From Elysia chlorotica (Eukaryota; Mollusca; Gastropoda; Plakobranchidae), in assembly GCA_003991915.1 (NCBI GenBank), contig RQTK01000017.1, positions 56,861 through 120,860 of the forward strand: a stretch of 64,000 nucleotides of DNA, written 5' to 3'. The notes below the pieces were generated by a model that was not told where the DNA came from, did no database searches, and worked only from the letters and a program-made list of their open reading frames with translations. Each line of letters begins with the position of its first letter. The stretch's first letter is position 1. The position numbers and the translations under genes were made by a program. Of this stretch, positions 13,309 to 25,400 are shown one piece after another.

Positions 13309-14452
13309 TCATGAAGTCTCATAAGTTTGTCTAGCATTCATCCTCTGTTGTATGAAAGAGAAAACAAAAAGCACTGCATAAAGAGCTGCAGCAATCCAAC
13401 AGTTCACAGCATTGTCCTCATACTTTGATTTTACAAAGTCCAGTGACATACCGTGATTACTCCATTCTTCCTCATCTACGCTTATATCCTCAAAGAGCGA
13501 TGGTGTGCGGATTTGGAAGAAGATACCCATCAGAACCTGACGGAAAAAGATAACAAGAACAATAAATCTTAAGAATGGTAAATTTATATAACTTTTTTTA
13601 TAAGTAGAAAAAAAAAGGAAAAATTAGGTAACAACATGCCCATTTATCTTTGATTCTATTTTTACTGAATTATTGTGACCAGCAATTTTGAAAAATTTAT
13701 TTGTAACAATTTACCATCATTGTAAACGTTGTAATAAACGTATAGATACCTACACTGTACAACAATGATATTAAAAGTCTCATTCTTGGTTCTTTTTTAA
13801 ATTTTTTATTTTTCAATTTTCACACACCTCCCTTGTTAATGTCAGATGTGCTCTAAATTATAAATAGGAGATTTGCATGGTTGTCTATCCTGTCTCATCT
13901 AAATCTATTACAGCCACCAAAGAGAGAAAAAAAAAAGCGGAGCTTTCCCACAGATTGATAAAGATGGGGAAAATCCATGGATGAACATATATGTCATTTT
14001 CTATCAACTCTTTCCCTACCCGACCAGGTTTGTATTTTAAAGCCATAACAATCCCATTCAGCATACTCTGCTTTGCATACCAAGTCCTATAGATTGACAA
14101 AATTTATGAGGAAGCAAAGATACATCTAATATTCCAAAACACACACATTGGTCTGGACAGGGCAGAGAACACATGTAATTGACTAACAGAAGGACGAAAA
14201 GAGAAACCAACTGGCAACCAAGAACATAGGTCTAGAGGCAGAAAACCAACCAGATATCAAAGCTGTAGCCTTCTAAAATTTATGGAAATCCACAAAGTAG
14301 TGTACACTCCAGGAACAGACCTGAAACCATGCGATGGGAAAAGGTTAGATCTAAATCTAGCCCAACTTTGAACTTACCAGCATGATGATGCCCCAAACAC
14401 TAATAATCATGTAATAGGCAGAGCATTTGGGTCCAAGTATCGGGCAACCCAT
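13309..14452 (-). CDS. RNASEK: Ribonuclease kappa / V-ATPase-associated protein RNASEK
   Basis: Small two-helix membrane protein; in animals it associates with the vacuolar H+-ATPase and is needed for endosomal acidification and uptake of some viruses, and it was first described as an endoribonuclease. Two exons on the minus strand: 14378-14452 (ATG; MGCPILGPKCSAYY then the first helix IISVWGIIML) and 13309-13536 (VLMGIFFQIRTPSLFEDI, an acidic loop, then the second helix WIAAALYAVLFVFSF and a basic C-terminus). Donor GTAAGT and acceptor TCAG flank an 841-bp phase-0 intron. The product is 100 aa, near the roughly 98-aa form usual in animals. The Cys-rich start, ..SVWGIIML.. and the GIFF..VL.ED spacing match the family. 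The gene is tail-to-tail with LDLRAD3. No oddities are seen in the coding sequence. Confidence 0.95.
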
Positions 14453-14640
14453 CTTTGCAACAGTCACTCTCACTGGATAAAGTCTTTACAAAGTACAAAT
14501 TTTTGTCACTGTGATGATTTTCTTTCTTTCTTTACTATAATCTGAGACTCAGAGTATAATCGTAGATCAATATTGATCATCATATGACAACATAAACATT
14601 TGACTTCCGACTTCCGTCATTATTATACCAGAAGAAGCTG
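14453..14640 (-). promoter_or_regulatory. Probable RNASEK 5' UTR and promoter
   Basis: Sequence directly upstream of the RNASEK start contains two adjacent CTTCCG elements (14604-14609 and 14611-14616), i.e. CGGAAG on the minus strand, resembling ETS/GABP sites common in housekeeping promoters. No TATA box is evident. The start site is not defined by sequence. Confidence 0.35.
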
Positions 14641-14894
14641 TCTGTGGGCCCAAACAAATGTTAACCAATTATTTTTAAAGTTTTAATTGAAATTATTACT
14701 TTTATCATACCAATGTGTATTAAAAAATTTGAAAACAAACACTGTTAATAAATTAAGATATTAAGTATTAAATATGGTGTATTTTACATTGTTATTAATT
14801 TGACTAAATGTAAGAGTGTTGGCCTTGAAAATGCACACGAGCCATATTGTTAATGAAGCTGTTTTCGTATATTATTCATATCGTAGTTTTTATA

Positions 14895-15240
14895 ATTTTA
14901 TTTTATTTCATTACCGACATTTCGCTCGGAGATACATATAATACACTCATAGAGCGGTTTCCTTCGCTCGCGGACTTGGTGTGATGCTGCTGTGGCGTTT
15001 CTTCTCTCAAATGAGACATTGTGCGCTTCTTTCGTGAGCATGCGCCAGCCAAGCCGATCTTGTGCACTGGTCTCGACCTGTTTTGGAAGAAGTCCAGCAT
15101 GAGCAAGATTGACCAATAAGTTGTCAAGTTGTATTGTTTCTGTGGCCTGCCGAGCTTTCTGTTCCCTTCGCTCATTTCACCATAGAGTCGTTGTCTTGGG
15201 ATGCGGTATCGCTCCATTATAATAACTGTCCTTCCCATTA
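14895..15240 (-). mobile_element. LINE 3' end relic (GRP / WR-type C-terminus)
   Basis: The minus strand encodes the C-terminal tail common in many animal non-LTR retrotransposons: RQRLYGEMSEGNRKLGRP (about 15190-15135), then in another frame SAQDRLGWRML followed by FERRNA and a basic end. The frame changes near 15110, and the piece has no RT domain. It lies upstream of RNASEK. The clade cannot be named safely from the tail. Confidence 0.6.
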
Positions 15241-15477
15241 AAGCTGGGTTTTTATGATCATGGCTTCGATGCTCAAACAGAGTTAAGCTTTTTTTAATCC
15301 CTTGACATAAGTGTGCGTTTCAAGATTATCGACTCCTAACGCATCCTAACCTTTTTATCGTATGTTTATAAAAGAAACTTGCCTTTTCCTTGAGGAAAAA
15401 AAAAGGTTTTAGCACTTATAAGTGAACAGTGCACAAATGCTGATATTGGTTGACATCTGTTTGTTACTGGTTTTTGT

Positions 15478-15523
<46 letters not shown>

Positions 15524-15660
15524 TTGTTGTTGTTGTCGTTGTTGTTGTTATTATTTTTTATTATTACACGTATTTTTAATATTATTATTACATGTATTGT
15601 TGTTGTTGTTGGTGGTGGTGGTGATTTTTTGTTGCTTCTTGTTTTGTCAGTTGTTTTTGT
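15478..15660 (+). repeat. TTG-rich microsatellite
   Basis: A (TTG)n run of about 80 bp is followed by TTA/TTG/GGT-rich low-complexity sequence. The open frames over it (poly-Leu or poly-Cys) are artefacts of the repeat. Confidence 0.9.
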
Positions 15661-17179
15661 TGGGTTAGTTTATTTTTTGTTTTGTTTTTGTGTTGTCTTT
15701 TTAGGGGCGAGGCAGTACAGAAAAAAAAAACGTTTCAAATAAGTTAATAAAAGTCATTTTTTCATTTGTGAATAGCGTTTGAAACAGAAAGGATCGTGGA
15801 CTCTGTGACTCTGTGTTGTACTTCTGTCGCTGCAACTGACTTGACCTGTGAGGAAAGAGGAATACCCGTGATGCTTACAAGTACAACGTCACCGTGGCTT
15901 ACGACACGTCGCAACAATATGAGAATAATATGGCTTACGACATGCTGTAAGCTACCGCGACGTTGTAATTACGGCCCTTGGATTGTTAATTCAAGGGAAC
16001 GTAGTTAGAACCACAGGATATGATGTTCCCAGAAACACAAACAGCCGTTCGGAAGTGTTCAAAGAGCATCCATTTTCATTTCGAAAAAAAAAAAAGTCCG
16101 TGTCTAGTGCAATATGGCGACGAGTTTTCGGAAACTTCAGCAGTGTTGCAATTTGATAGAACAGGAATAGAGTAGGAATTTGTCTCATGCGCGATTGGCG
16201 AAAATATCAACTGTGGACGCGTTTCAAGCTTTTTGCCGTGGAAAGGGTATTATTTTTTCGCCTTGAACGTGTACATTTTTTGAAGACTTTAATATCGTGT
16301 TTTTTATATGCTTTTTAATATGTGCTATGTAGGTTCAAGTTAGCCCATCAAGTATGAGGATTGGGCACTGCTAATTGGTACAACGTATTCTAACCTTTTT
16401 CAAGAAAAAGTTCGCAAACGGAAAATGAAAATGAATTTTCTAGAAATAACCCTTTGACTTTTCTGATAGCATCTCTCAAAATGGAATAACTTTTTGCAAA
16501 ACCCAATTCCAAATAAATACACTGTAGAATATCGGTGCTGTGATATAAGAGAACGAATCCCACCACTTCAGGATTTCTGTATTACCTTTAGGTATTACGT
16601 CTACTGTAAAAAATGTAAAAGTTCAGAAAAAAAAGAAAGCAAAACATTTCGTGCCATTTTTAATGGCGTCAGCAGACTGGGAATCCCGAGTTTTTGCTGT
16701 GCCATTTGTCCGTTTGTCTGTTCCTTTTTTTTATATTACACACGTTTGAATGTCTAGAACCACCAAAAATGAATCTCAGCGAAGCACTGAACTCGCAACA
16801 TATCGATACGTCTGCAGCCCGGATCACTATAGATGTAGAGAGGAGGAGGGGGTCACTTTCGCATTCGATATATTACAGTTTCTAGAGCTTCTGTAGCTGT
16901 TATTTGCCGTAAAACATCACTATAATGCTGTTCGGTCTCATTAAAGTTTGTCCGTTGCAGTTGCAGTAGCTGATCCTATTGGAGCGTCAGTATGAAATAA
17001 GACCGTAGCCAAGCACCAACTACGTTATAGATAAAAAATACAACTAATTTGCGCGTTTGGATAGCAGTAGGCCTGGTTGAGCCAGTGCACGTCGTAAGAA
17101 CTCGATGTTGGATTTATCAATAATAATATAAAAAAAAGCATCAGACTATAACTTATATCATTTTATTTTATTTTATTTT

Positions 17180-17210
<31 letters not shown>

Positions 17211-17725
17211 TGGGGGGGGGGGGGTAAAATCTCAACCATTAGAGGAATCGTTATGAGCATTATATGAATTTTATTGCTGGGGGGCACTCACTCATCCATA
17301 ATTCATTGATTGAGGGTTGGGGGCACACTAGTTTTTAAAATTATTGTCCAATACTAAAACTCTCAAATTTTACAAATATAAGAGAACCTTGAAACATAGG
17401 CCTATCCATTTTCCCACGTGGGGTTATAGTTTTGTAGCTATTTGCGTTTTCTACAGCTGAGGCGTTTACTAAGGGCGGAAGCGATTAAGCTACTTGATGC
17501 CCTTGACTGTAAAGTGCCCTCCCCCACCTGCGAGCACTAGATCTATAATTATAGTCTTTCTCTTGCTTCCCTTTTCTCTCCTCACCACAACTTTTCAGTC
17601 TTATGTAAAGGGGAGGGGGGGGGGGGGAGGTTAAGCTAACTCACCACATCAGGTAATTTGGAACTCCAGTTCTGAAGGTAATTATTTTATGTGCGGCTAA
17701 AATCAAAATCTGATTTGTTAAATAT

Positions 17726-17761
<36 letters not shown>

Positions 17762-18037
17762 GCTTTACTTATTCATTTATTAGATTTTTCTTTATTTCAG
17801 TTGCTAAATTTACCGTTGTGCAAACATAGCCGCTTTTGTGAAGAATGGTTAAGAAACTAGTCTTTCCCTCCATGATTTTATATTTTCTCTCTTTTAGTCT
17901 ATAATGTAACATTGCATTGTTGTTGTTTTTTCTCCGGAGACATAATGAGTCATCATAGAGTAGGCATAATAAAGGATTGAAACGACGTCCTATGTTCTAG
18001 AGCCTGCTTAGTTTGCATCTTTGTTCTTTTTACAACA

Positions 18038-18040
<3 letters not shown>
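15661..18040. other. Intergenic region with a promoter-like patch near 16.1 kb
   Basis: Around 15790-16200 the sequence is richer in CpG than its surroundings and holds AATATGGCGACG at 16112-16123, like a YY1 site over an ATG. The frame from 16114 stops after 18 codons (16170). Low-complexity tracts follow: TTTTA repeats (17158-17185), T then G homopolymers (17189-17224), a G run near 17610-17630 and CA/TA dinucleotides (17727-17760). No gene is supported. Confidence 0.4.
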
Positions 18041-18083
<43 letters not shown>

Positions 18084-19068
18084 NNNNNNNNNNNNNNNNN
18101 NNNNNNNNNNNNNNNNNNNNNNNNNNNNNNNNNNNNNNNNNNNNNNNNNNNNNNNNNNNNNNNNNNNNNNNNNNNNNNNNNNNNNNNNNNNNNNNNNNNN
18201 NNNNNNNNNNNNNNNNNNNNNNNNNNNNNNNNNNNNNNNNNNNNNNNNNNNNNNNNNNNNNNNNNNNNNNNNNNNNNNNNNNNNNNNNNNNNNNNNNNNN
18301 NNNNNNNNNNNNNNNNNNNNNNNNNNNNNNNNNNNNNNNNNNNNNNNNNNNNNNNNNNNNNNNNNNNNNNNNNNNNNNNNNNNNNNNNNNNNNNNNNNNN
18401 NNNNNNNNNNNNNNNNNNNNNNNNNNNNNNNNNNNNNNNNNNNNNNNNNNNNNNNNNNNNNNNNNNNNNNNNNNNNNNNNNNNNNNNNNNNNNNNNNNNN
18501 NNNNNNNNNNNNNNNNNNNNNNNNNNNNNNNNNNNNNNNNNNNNNNNNNNNNNNNNNNNNNNNNNNNNNNNNNNNNNNNNNNNNNNNNNNNNNNNNNNNN
18601 NNNNNNNNNNNNNNNNNNNNNNNNNNNNNNNNNNNNNNNNNNNNNNNNNNNNNNNNNNNNNNNNNNNNNNNNNNNNNNNNNNNNNNNNNNNNNNNNNNNN
18701 NNNNNNNNNNNNNNNNNNNNNNNNNNNNNNNNNNNNNNNNNNNNNNNNNNNNNNNNNNNNNNNNNNNNNNNNNNNNNNNNNNNNNNNNNNNNNNNNNNNN
18801 NNNNNNNNNNNNNNNNNNNNNNNNNNNNNNNNNNNNNNNNNNNNNNNNNNNNNNNNNNNNNNNNNNNNNNNNNNNNNNNNNNNNNNNNNNNNNNNNNNNN
18901 NNNNNNNNNNNNNNNNNNNNNNNNNNNNNNNNNNNNNNNNNNNNNNNNNNNNNNNNNNNNNNNNNNNNNNNNNNNNNNNNNNNNNNNNNNNNNNNNNNNN
19001 NNNNNNNNNNNNNNNNNNNNNNNNNNNNNNNNNNNNNNNNNNNNNNNNNNNNNNNNNNNNNNNNNNNN

Positions 19069-19130
<62 letters not shown>
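18041..19130. repeat. TC microsatellite enclosing an assembly gap
   Basis: (CT)n occupies 18041-18083, followed by 985 undetermined bases (18084-19068), then (TC)n from 19069 to about 19130. The gap is bordered on both sides by the same dinucleotide, so assembly probably broke within the array. Long frames across it are meaningless. Confidence 0.95.
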
Positions 19131-19139
<9 letters not shown>

Positions 19140-19619
19140 TTCTCTCTTGCTCCCCCCTTCCTTTCCGTGTGTTTATATCATATAGTTATTTGCGTAAGAG
19201 CACTATACATTTTTTTTTCCTTTTACATTCTTTGGTACGTGTACTCTTAGCTTATTATGACCACAGAGTAAAGCAGAAAGAGAAATCGAAAAATAAAAAA
19301 ATAAGAACAAAAACGCATGATGGTCACGTATACGTAATTCCTAGTTCTAGCACATAACATGCTTTCCATTCCGCAACACGATGCATAGCAAAAATACATC
19401 TGTGATGTGCAGTGTTTGACCAGTTCCCATCAGGCTGTAATCTAGCCCAGTATAGTCGTGTTTGATCTGACTATGGCTACTGTTAAAAATAATGTTTATC
19501 GGTAACTATTTTATTCTAATCTGGTACGTGTAAGGGTCTACCACCTAACTGTGAGTAGTGTTAAACTTAAACTGGTGAGATGACTGATCTGTTGATATTC
19601 AGCGTTGTTCTTGTAATAA

Positions 19620-20650
19620 GACAAAAGTTATTAATAAGATAAGATAAGAAATTGTTCTTTGTCGTAGATATACATTTCATTCAGTATAACAACATCACGA
19701 CATAATTTTATGTGAGAGAGAAAATAAATTAAATACGCATTTTACATTCACGTGTAACACTGTTGAAATTATACACTGTCAGGTATACATAATTATAATT
19801 TAGAAAAACCTTTTTACGCATATACAAGCATACACATTCCCATACAAACATAAGTCCGCTAAGCATAGCAATTTTGTAACAATCTGATGGAGGCTGGTAT
19901 AAACGAGTTTTTATATCTGCCTGTCCTGACCCTTTTTGATATTAGTCTGTTTCTTCTTTGTGATTTTTCATGTCCATTATAAAGAGAGTGGTTTATGTCT
20001 ACTGTTATACATTTGGCTTTATTCATTACTTGTAAAACTCACATGTCTTTAGTTCACAGCCAATCATCTGGGAAGCTTTTTTGGGTTTTGATGGGTTACC
20101 CCCAAAACACGCAATTCCGAAAGATATTAAATTAGATACAGGAGACATACAACATTTTCTTAATACTATAGTTGCCATTGAAAGACTTTAATTTCCTTAC
20201 ATATTACATGCGGCTTTTTAAATCAGGATTTCAATACGGTGGTGCCGATATTATTTGTATGTGTCAACAACTTAAACTTGTTCATCTTTTATATTTAGCG
20301 GTGTTAAAGCAGGTACCTCGTTTCGTCAAAGCAAAACAAACAAACAAAAATTGTGGTGTGTGTTGTGTTTTTTTTTTAAATTATTATTAGTGTTCTGGTT
20401 TAAAAAGTTAACCTCGCACCATGACACAAAGTTGTTAAGTTCGTCAAAGTAATAATCTTCTTTGTTTGTTATTGTTCCGATGAGGCAAGAGTCATCAACA
20501 AATTTAATTTAATTGTTTTGGTGCATTTTTCTGGTATTCATTGATGTAGGCAGTGAATAAAACTGTTGAAAGAACACCGCCTTGTGGTGACCCGTGTTAA
20601 ATGGTAATAGTTTTGAATTCACACCATTTATATTGGTATCTCATTGAGAG
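19620..20650 (-). mobile_element. LINE, Rex1/L2-like, degraded
   Basis: The minus strand shows RT-domain pieces: GSPQGGVLSTVLFTAYIN (about 20600-20545), then FVDDSCLIGTITNKEDYY with the catalytic DD (about 20505-20450), WCEVNFLN, later SNLISFGIACFGG (about 20130-20090) and near the end NSFIPASIRLLQ (about 19900-19865). Frames change between pieces. The 3' end at 19650-19635 is TCTTATCTTATCTTA on the minus strand, the same tail type as the copies at 27.9 and 40.6 kb. Clade assigned from motif style and tail; moderately sure. Confidence 0.65.
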
Positions 20651-22336
20651 AAAATACGTGAAACGTTACTCTATATATGTATACATAAAAAATTAACGTT
20701 TTGAAGCGATGACTTCCAAAAATTGCGGGCAGTGTCAACGAAATAAACAAACATCAAATTAATTTTGCATTGAAAACAAAAGTGAGCCATATCATTGAAA
20801 TATTAGGAAGACTTAAGACAGATTACATTTTTAGTCTAGTAGGATTGTAGGCCGATCGAAAATACTTAATGAGTATTATTGTTTCCTAATTTTGATAAAA
20901 AATTTAAAAGAAATAGATCATTGTTACTCTTAATATGCAAAAATGTGTTCACTTCAGTCGTTTCGGTGACTTTGCGTGTGATTTTGGGTAGCATCGAATG
21001 TAGCCCTTCTTTAGTAAACTGTATCTCATTTTACTATAAAATACAAAAATAAAATAACGTTCCGACGCTCAGTGTGACAGACTGAATACATGACGTTTTT
21101 AACTAGACAGACTTTGTTTCAGTCAGAGATTTGTTAGACATGTATAGATTTCTCTACTTAAAAAATCACACGTTTGACTTTCTATCAATTGTGATTCGTC
21201 CCAATAATTTATTACAATATTTATTCGTTACACATTTCTGGCACGATTCGCGAAAAATGAATGCAGTGCATACAAATTTGTTTTCTGGTAATCAATGAAG
21301 TAGACCAATGAACACCATTAATTATTCTTAGACGTTCCAATAACGGGAAAACAAAATTTAGACATTTTTATTTCGTGGACGTTTCGAGTTAGAATAAACT
21401 TACCACACGACCCATCTGAAAAGCTCCTTGTCTTGAGCTATGCTTCCTGCCTCGGTGGAACTCCATTGTAGCCAGTCGCCGATACCATTCACCCATCCTA
21501 TGCCCCTCTCTTCTCATTGCTCCTACATCTTCCAGAACGTTTTTGTTTTGTTTAGTTTTGTTAAACTAATGTGTCTCTTCAATTGCCCAAAATATTTCCT
21601 CTCTTTCATGTTATTTAAAAGCAAAGTTTGGTTTGATTTTTAGTCCTTTTAGTATGGCATTGTATCGCTTGAGTTGTGTGCTATCCATGGTATTCTGAGC
21701 AATAATCTGAAGAATTTAATTATTTTGATCTGGTTTTATAACCACCGAAACTTTACATCCATATATCGCAATGGGAAAATGCAAGATATTGTGACTTTCG
21801 AATTTGTTTGTAATCTCCTTTCCGCATTTAAAAAAAAATCTGAGTTAATGATGTTGTCATCCTCTTCTTTATTTCCCTTGAACACTTACCATTTCCACAA
21901 ATTCTAATACCTAATTGATCTGTTTTTTTTTTTTTTAAATTTGAGTCAATGATGTGGTCATCCTCTTCTTTATTTCCCTTGAACTTTTGCCATTTCCATA
22001 AATTCTAATTGATCTAATAGTAAAAATTAAATTGTAAAAATATACACTGTATGTACAAGAAAAAAAGAAGAAAGTTAAAACAGGAATATTTTAAGTTTAT
22101 GCGCAGCACCAATGCCCATATTAAATTAACTACATTATATGTGTGGCCGTATCAGAATTCTATCTTCTATATCAAATTTATGTTCGATTTCTATATTTCA
22201 GGATGAATACAGGCATATCAGTATTTGCGGGGAACCAGCAACATTACATTGATTGAGTCGTTCTACATGTCGGAAACATCAGCGACCACTAGCAATTATC
22301 ACCGAGAAACAAACTTTTTTCAAAATCTTCCTTTCA
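20651..22336. other. Intergenic sequence before the orphan reading frame, with a local duplication
   Basis: This is AT-rich and mostly featureless. A minus-strand patch at about 21395-21540 reads as open, Arg-rich coding-like sequence (RREGHRMGEWYRRLATMEF) followed by GTAAGT, but nothing adjoins it. Bases 21828-21925 and 21937-22015 are two diverged copies of one segment, sharing CATCCTCTTCTTTATTTCCC. Confidence 0.45.
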
Positions 22337-22425
22337 GAGGAACACCAATGAAATGTTAAACTTCCAAAGGATTGAGGAAAACCAATCTACTCCGTAAAAA
22401 ATACACCGGTTATATAACACGCAAA

Positions 22426-25400
22426 ATGGAACCCTTTGAGGTCAACAAATCTCGAACGAAGCCCTCAAAATTTAGCCTGGGACGCTTGTTGACTCTCAAG
22501 AAAAGTATCATTGACTCATTTAGCCTCTTGTCCCGTTCGCAGAGAGAGGATCAGACAGACACACCCAATCATTCACAACTCGAGGAGAGTGTACGGCAAT
22601 CGGAAGTAACGTCTGACACATCCGCCCCGACTTTCACACCTGCGGTAGAATTTCCGTTAAATCTCGATGAGGAGAAAGCACGTCTTGACCAAACTAAGAC
22701 ACACACGGAAGAAATAGACGATTGTGGAACATCTCCCGCAGTACTTGAAGAGGATCGTTGTCCGGGTACCTCTAAAACTTGTATAAGTTCAACTGATGCC
22801 AGACCAAATATGGATCCATATACCATACCGGACTGCGACGACCCTTCGTTTTATAATACGATTCCAGAGAAAGGAGCGCTCGTCAGGCCATACGAATACC
22901 CGGTTTTTGACGGGACAGCCCCGTCTGTTGTGTCATCTGCAGGTCTATGTGAAGCGGGTCAATTCAGATCGTTGACACTTCCGGATCAAAACACGTTCAC
23001 GCACGAGCGCAGGCACAGCCCTGTTTACGAGACCGTTGGGCCCACATATCCTCCTAAAAGCTATGACCTTCAGAAGGAACATTCAGACATAGAAATACAC
23101 CGAAGAGCGAGCGGATTGGCTAAAGGCGAGGATAAACAATCAGAACCACACGACCCTAAGGAAAGCTATGCGAGAGCAGCTGCTCCTCAAAGGCTGTCCG
23201 TAGATCGGATGTGTCAAGACAACAACACTAACGGATCTCCATGGAGTGAAAGAAGTATGGAGGGGGCGGAGCTTATTGACTACCAGCCGTCGAGTCAGGC
23301 GGGCGATATCGAAACTACTTCACAAGCGCAAAATGGACTGACGAGGTCTCGACCAATGAAGGTGAAGATGAAGGAAAAAGGAACCCAGACTGAGCCTGAA
23401 TTGTTCGACCTGTTAGATTGTGGTTTTACTTCATCGGGAACTCACAGCGCATGTCCTGACCCAAACATGCACCGAATTCCAGATGGTAATGCGCGTAAAC
23501 AATTCAAGCATACTAGAAATGTGAACTATATTGGGCGTCAAAACAACGACTATTACAATGACCCTCAGATCACACCTCAACCTTCCACATCGGGCAGAAT
23601 GTTCAGACATACCTCTAACGACGATACGAGGTCCGCGTTCAGCTCGGAAGGGGCAGATTCGGACTTTGACTTCTACTCGTCCGTGCCAGCGTCGAGTGTG
23701 AACCCCGGAGCTATGGCGCCCAATGGTGAACCCAGGGGCACGCCTGTCGACAGCCCATCCCGTGCCAGCTCTCGTGGGTGTGAAGATAGGATTACTCTCA
23801 AACAACAGGAAGGGAGCTCAAGGTCAGACCTGTGTGGCAGCAGTCTAGACGAAGTCACTAGACAGTTTTTCCTGGACGACGATGCACTCAGCGATGACGT
23901 TTTCATGGAGGAGGCAGATCAGTACAAATACCCGTTCTGGAAATACAACGACGATCCTTCACCACGGACACTGGACAGCATTGCGGAGAACTGCCAAAAC
24001 GTAACTTTCAGTACAACCACTGACTATAGACAGTTAAAAGCCACATTCAACCCAGAGGATACGTGCAGTTTTGTAGGGGGAAAGGAAACAGCGATGCACA
24101 TAAATACTAGAGGAGGTAAAATTAGTACAGGCACGCGTGAATCATCGAGGGGCGCGGGAAACTCCTGTTCTAGCGTAAAAAGTGACGAAATGTACGCTTA
24201 CAAATATGATGATATCGACGAAGTTTTGGAAACCTTCAATGGCCTCTCAGCGTTACGTCAAACTAACCTGGACGAAAACGATGCAACTGTCATGGGTGTA
24301 CATGACGTGAGGTTAAAAAACCATCTGCAAAGTGGTATAGCGGTCTGTAAAGATGGTCCGAGCCCTGTCACTGCTCAGGAAACTGACCGCTGTCTACAGC
24401 CACGCGACGCTGCCAACAACATCCACGAACAAGGCGGCGCGCGCGGGCCGCGTCATGACGCTGAGGTCCCAGCCCCGAGTGCGTCCAGACAGAGAAACAG
24501 CAGCGACAATGGCGATGAGGTAGACAGCCGGTTCGCTGATATGTTCGACAGTCTGCGTAAAAACAGCGTACAGTCTAAGTCTAGGCAGATGTGGAGGAAG
24601 AGACGGTCGAACCATAAACGAAGCCTTCTCGCAGCTCAGAATCGAACCTTCATAGATGCAAACAAACAATCTGGTCTGGAAGATAAGGAAACTCTCAGTG
24701 CTATGTCTAACAGTCTATACACATTTCCAACAGACCACAATGAACAAAGCTTACTCCCTTCAAAACCTCTGAGAGGTATTCTGAAAAGAAGTGTCCTACC
24801 ACAACCAGTCTCCACCGCAGAGCGAAATCTTTTCGAGCAAACCTACGGTATTGAAAACGGTCCGTGCCGAGTGCAAAGACGCCGAGCGAGAAGTCTCGGC
24901 GTCGAGGTTTATCCACTGGAAAGAACAGAAGCCATGTACTGTGGAGAAATCCGCGATCAGCAGTACAAAGTGGCGAAAGCACATTCGCCTCAGTCCCCGG
25001 TTAATGCACCAGACTTCAATGCCATTCTCAAACAATCTGGGCAGCTTTGTCCGAAACGAAGATCAAAAAGTCTCACCACCGAAAGGCATCAACAGCATCG
25101 AGACGAGGCTGACTTTTACCCAGAGCTCAGAGACGCTAACGGAAGGGAAGCAAAGGTTATTTTCGAGCATCAAAATGCAACTGAAGAGGAACGCACCAAC
25201 GCCCAAAACTTGACCCCAGGCATTCATGAACCGACAAACACGCCAAGCAACGACGGCTCCTCAATGAGTTATGCACATCACCTCAAAGGGGACGCTTTTA
25301 AAGGTGTAAAACAAGTGAGTGGAGTGGTTGAAAAGTTGGCAGGTCCCAAACAATCAAGACTGAGTTGGCAAAGCCAAAGAACGTGTGGCGATTTTAAAAA

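Noticed and set aside
16494-16757. 87-codon Cys-containing frame
   Set aside because: No known motif, no coding-like composition and no flanking splice signals.
18013-19250. Long plus-strand frames of about 400 codons
   Set aside because: They cross 985 undetermined bases within a TC microsatellite; the visible residues are only Ser-Leu repeats.
24791-25213. 140-codon frame in the orphan gene region
   Set aside because: Shadow of the longer frame; codon pattern and extent favour the 22426-25629 frame.
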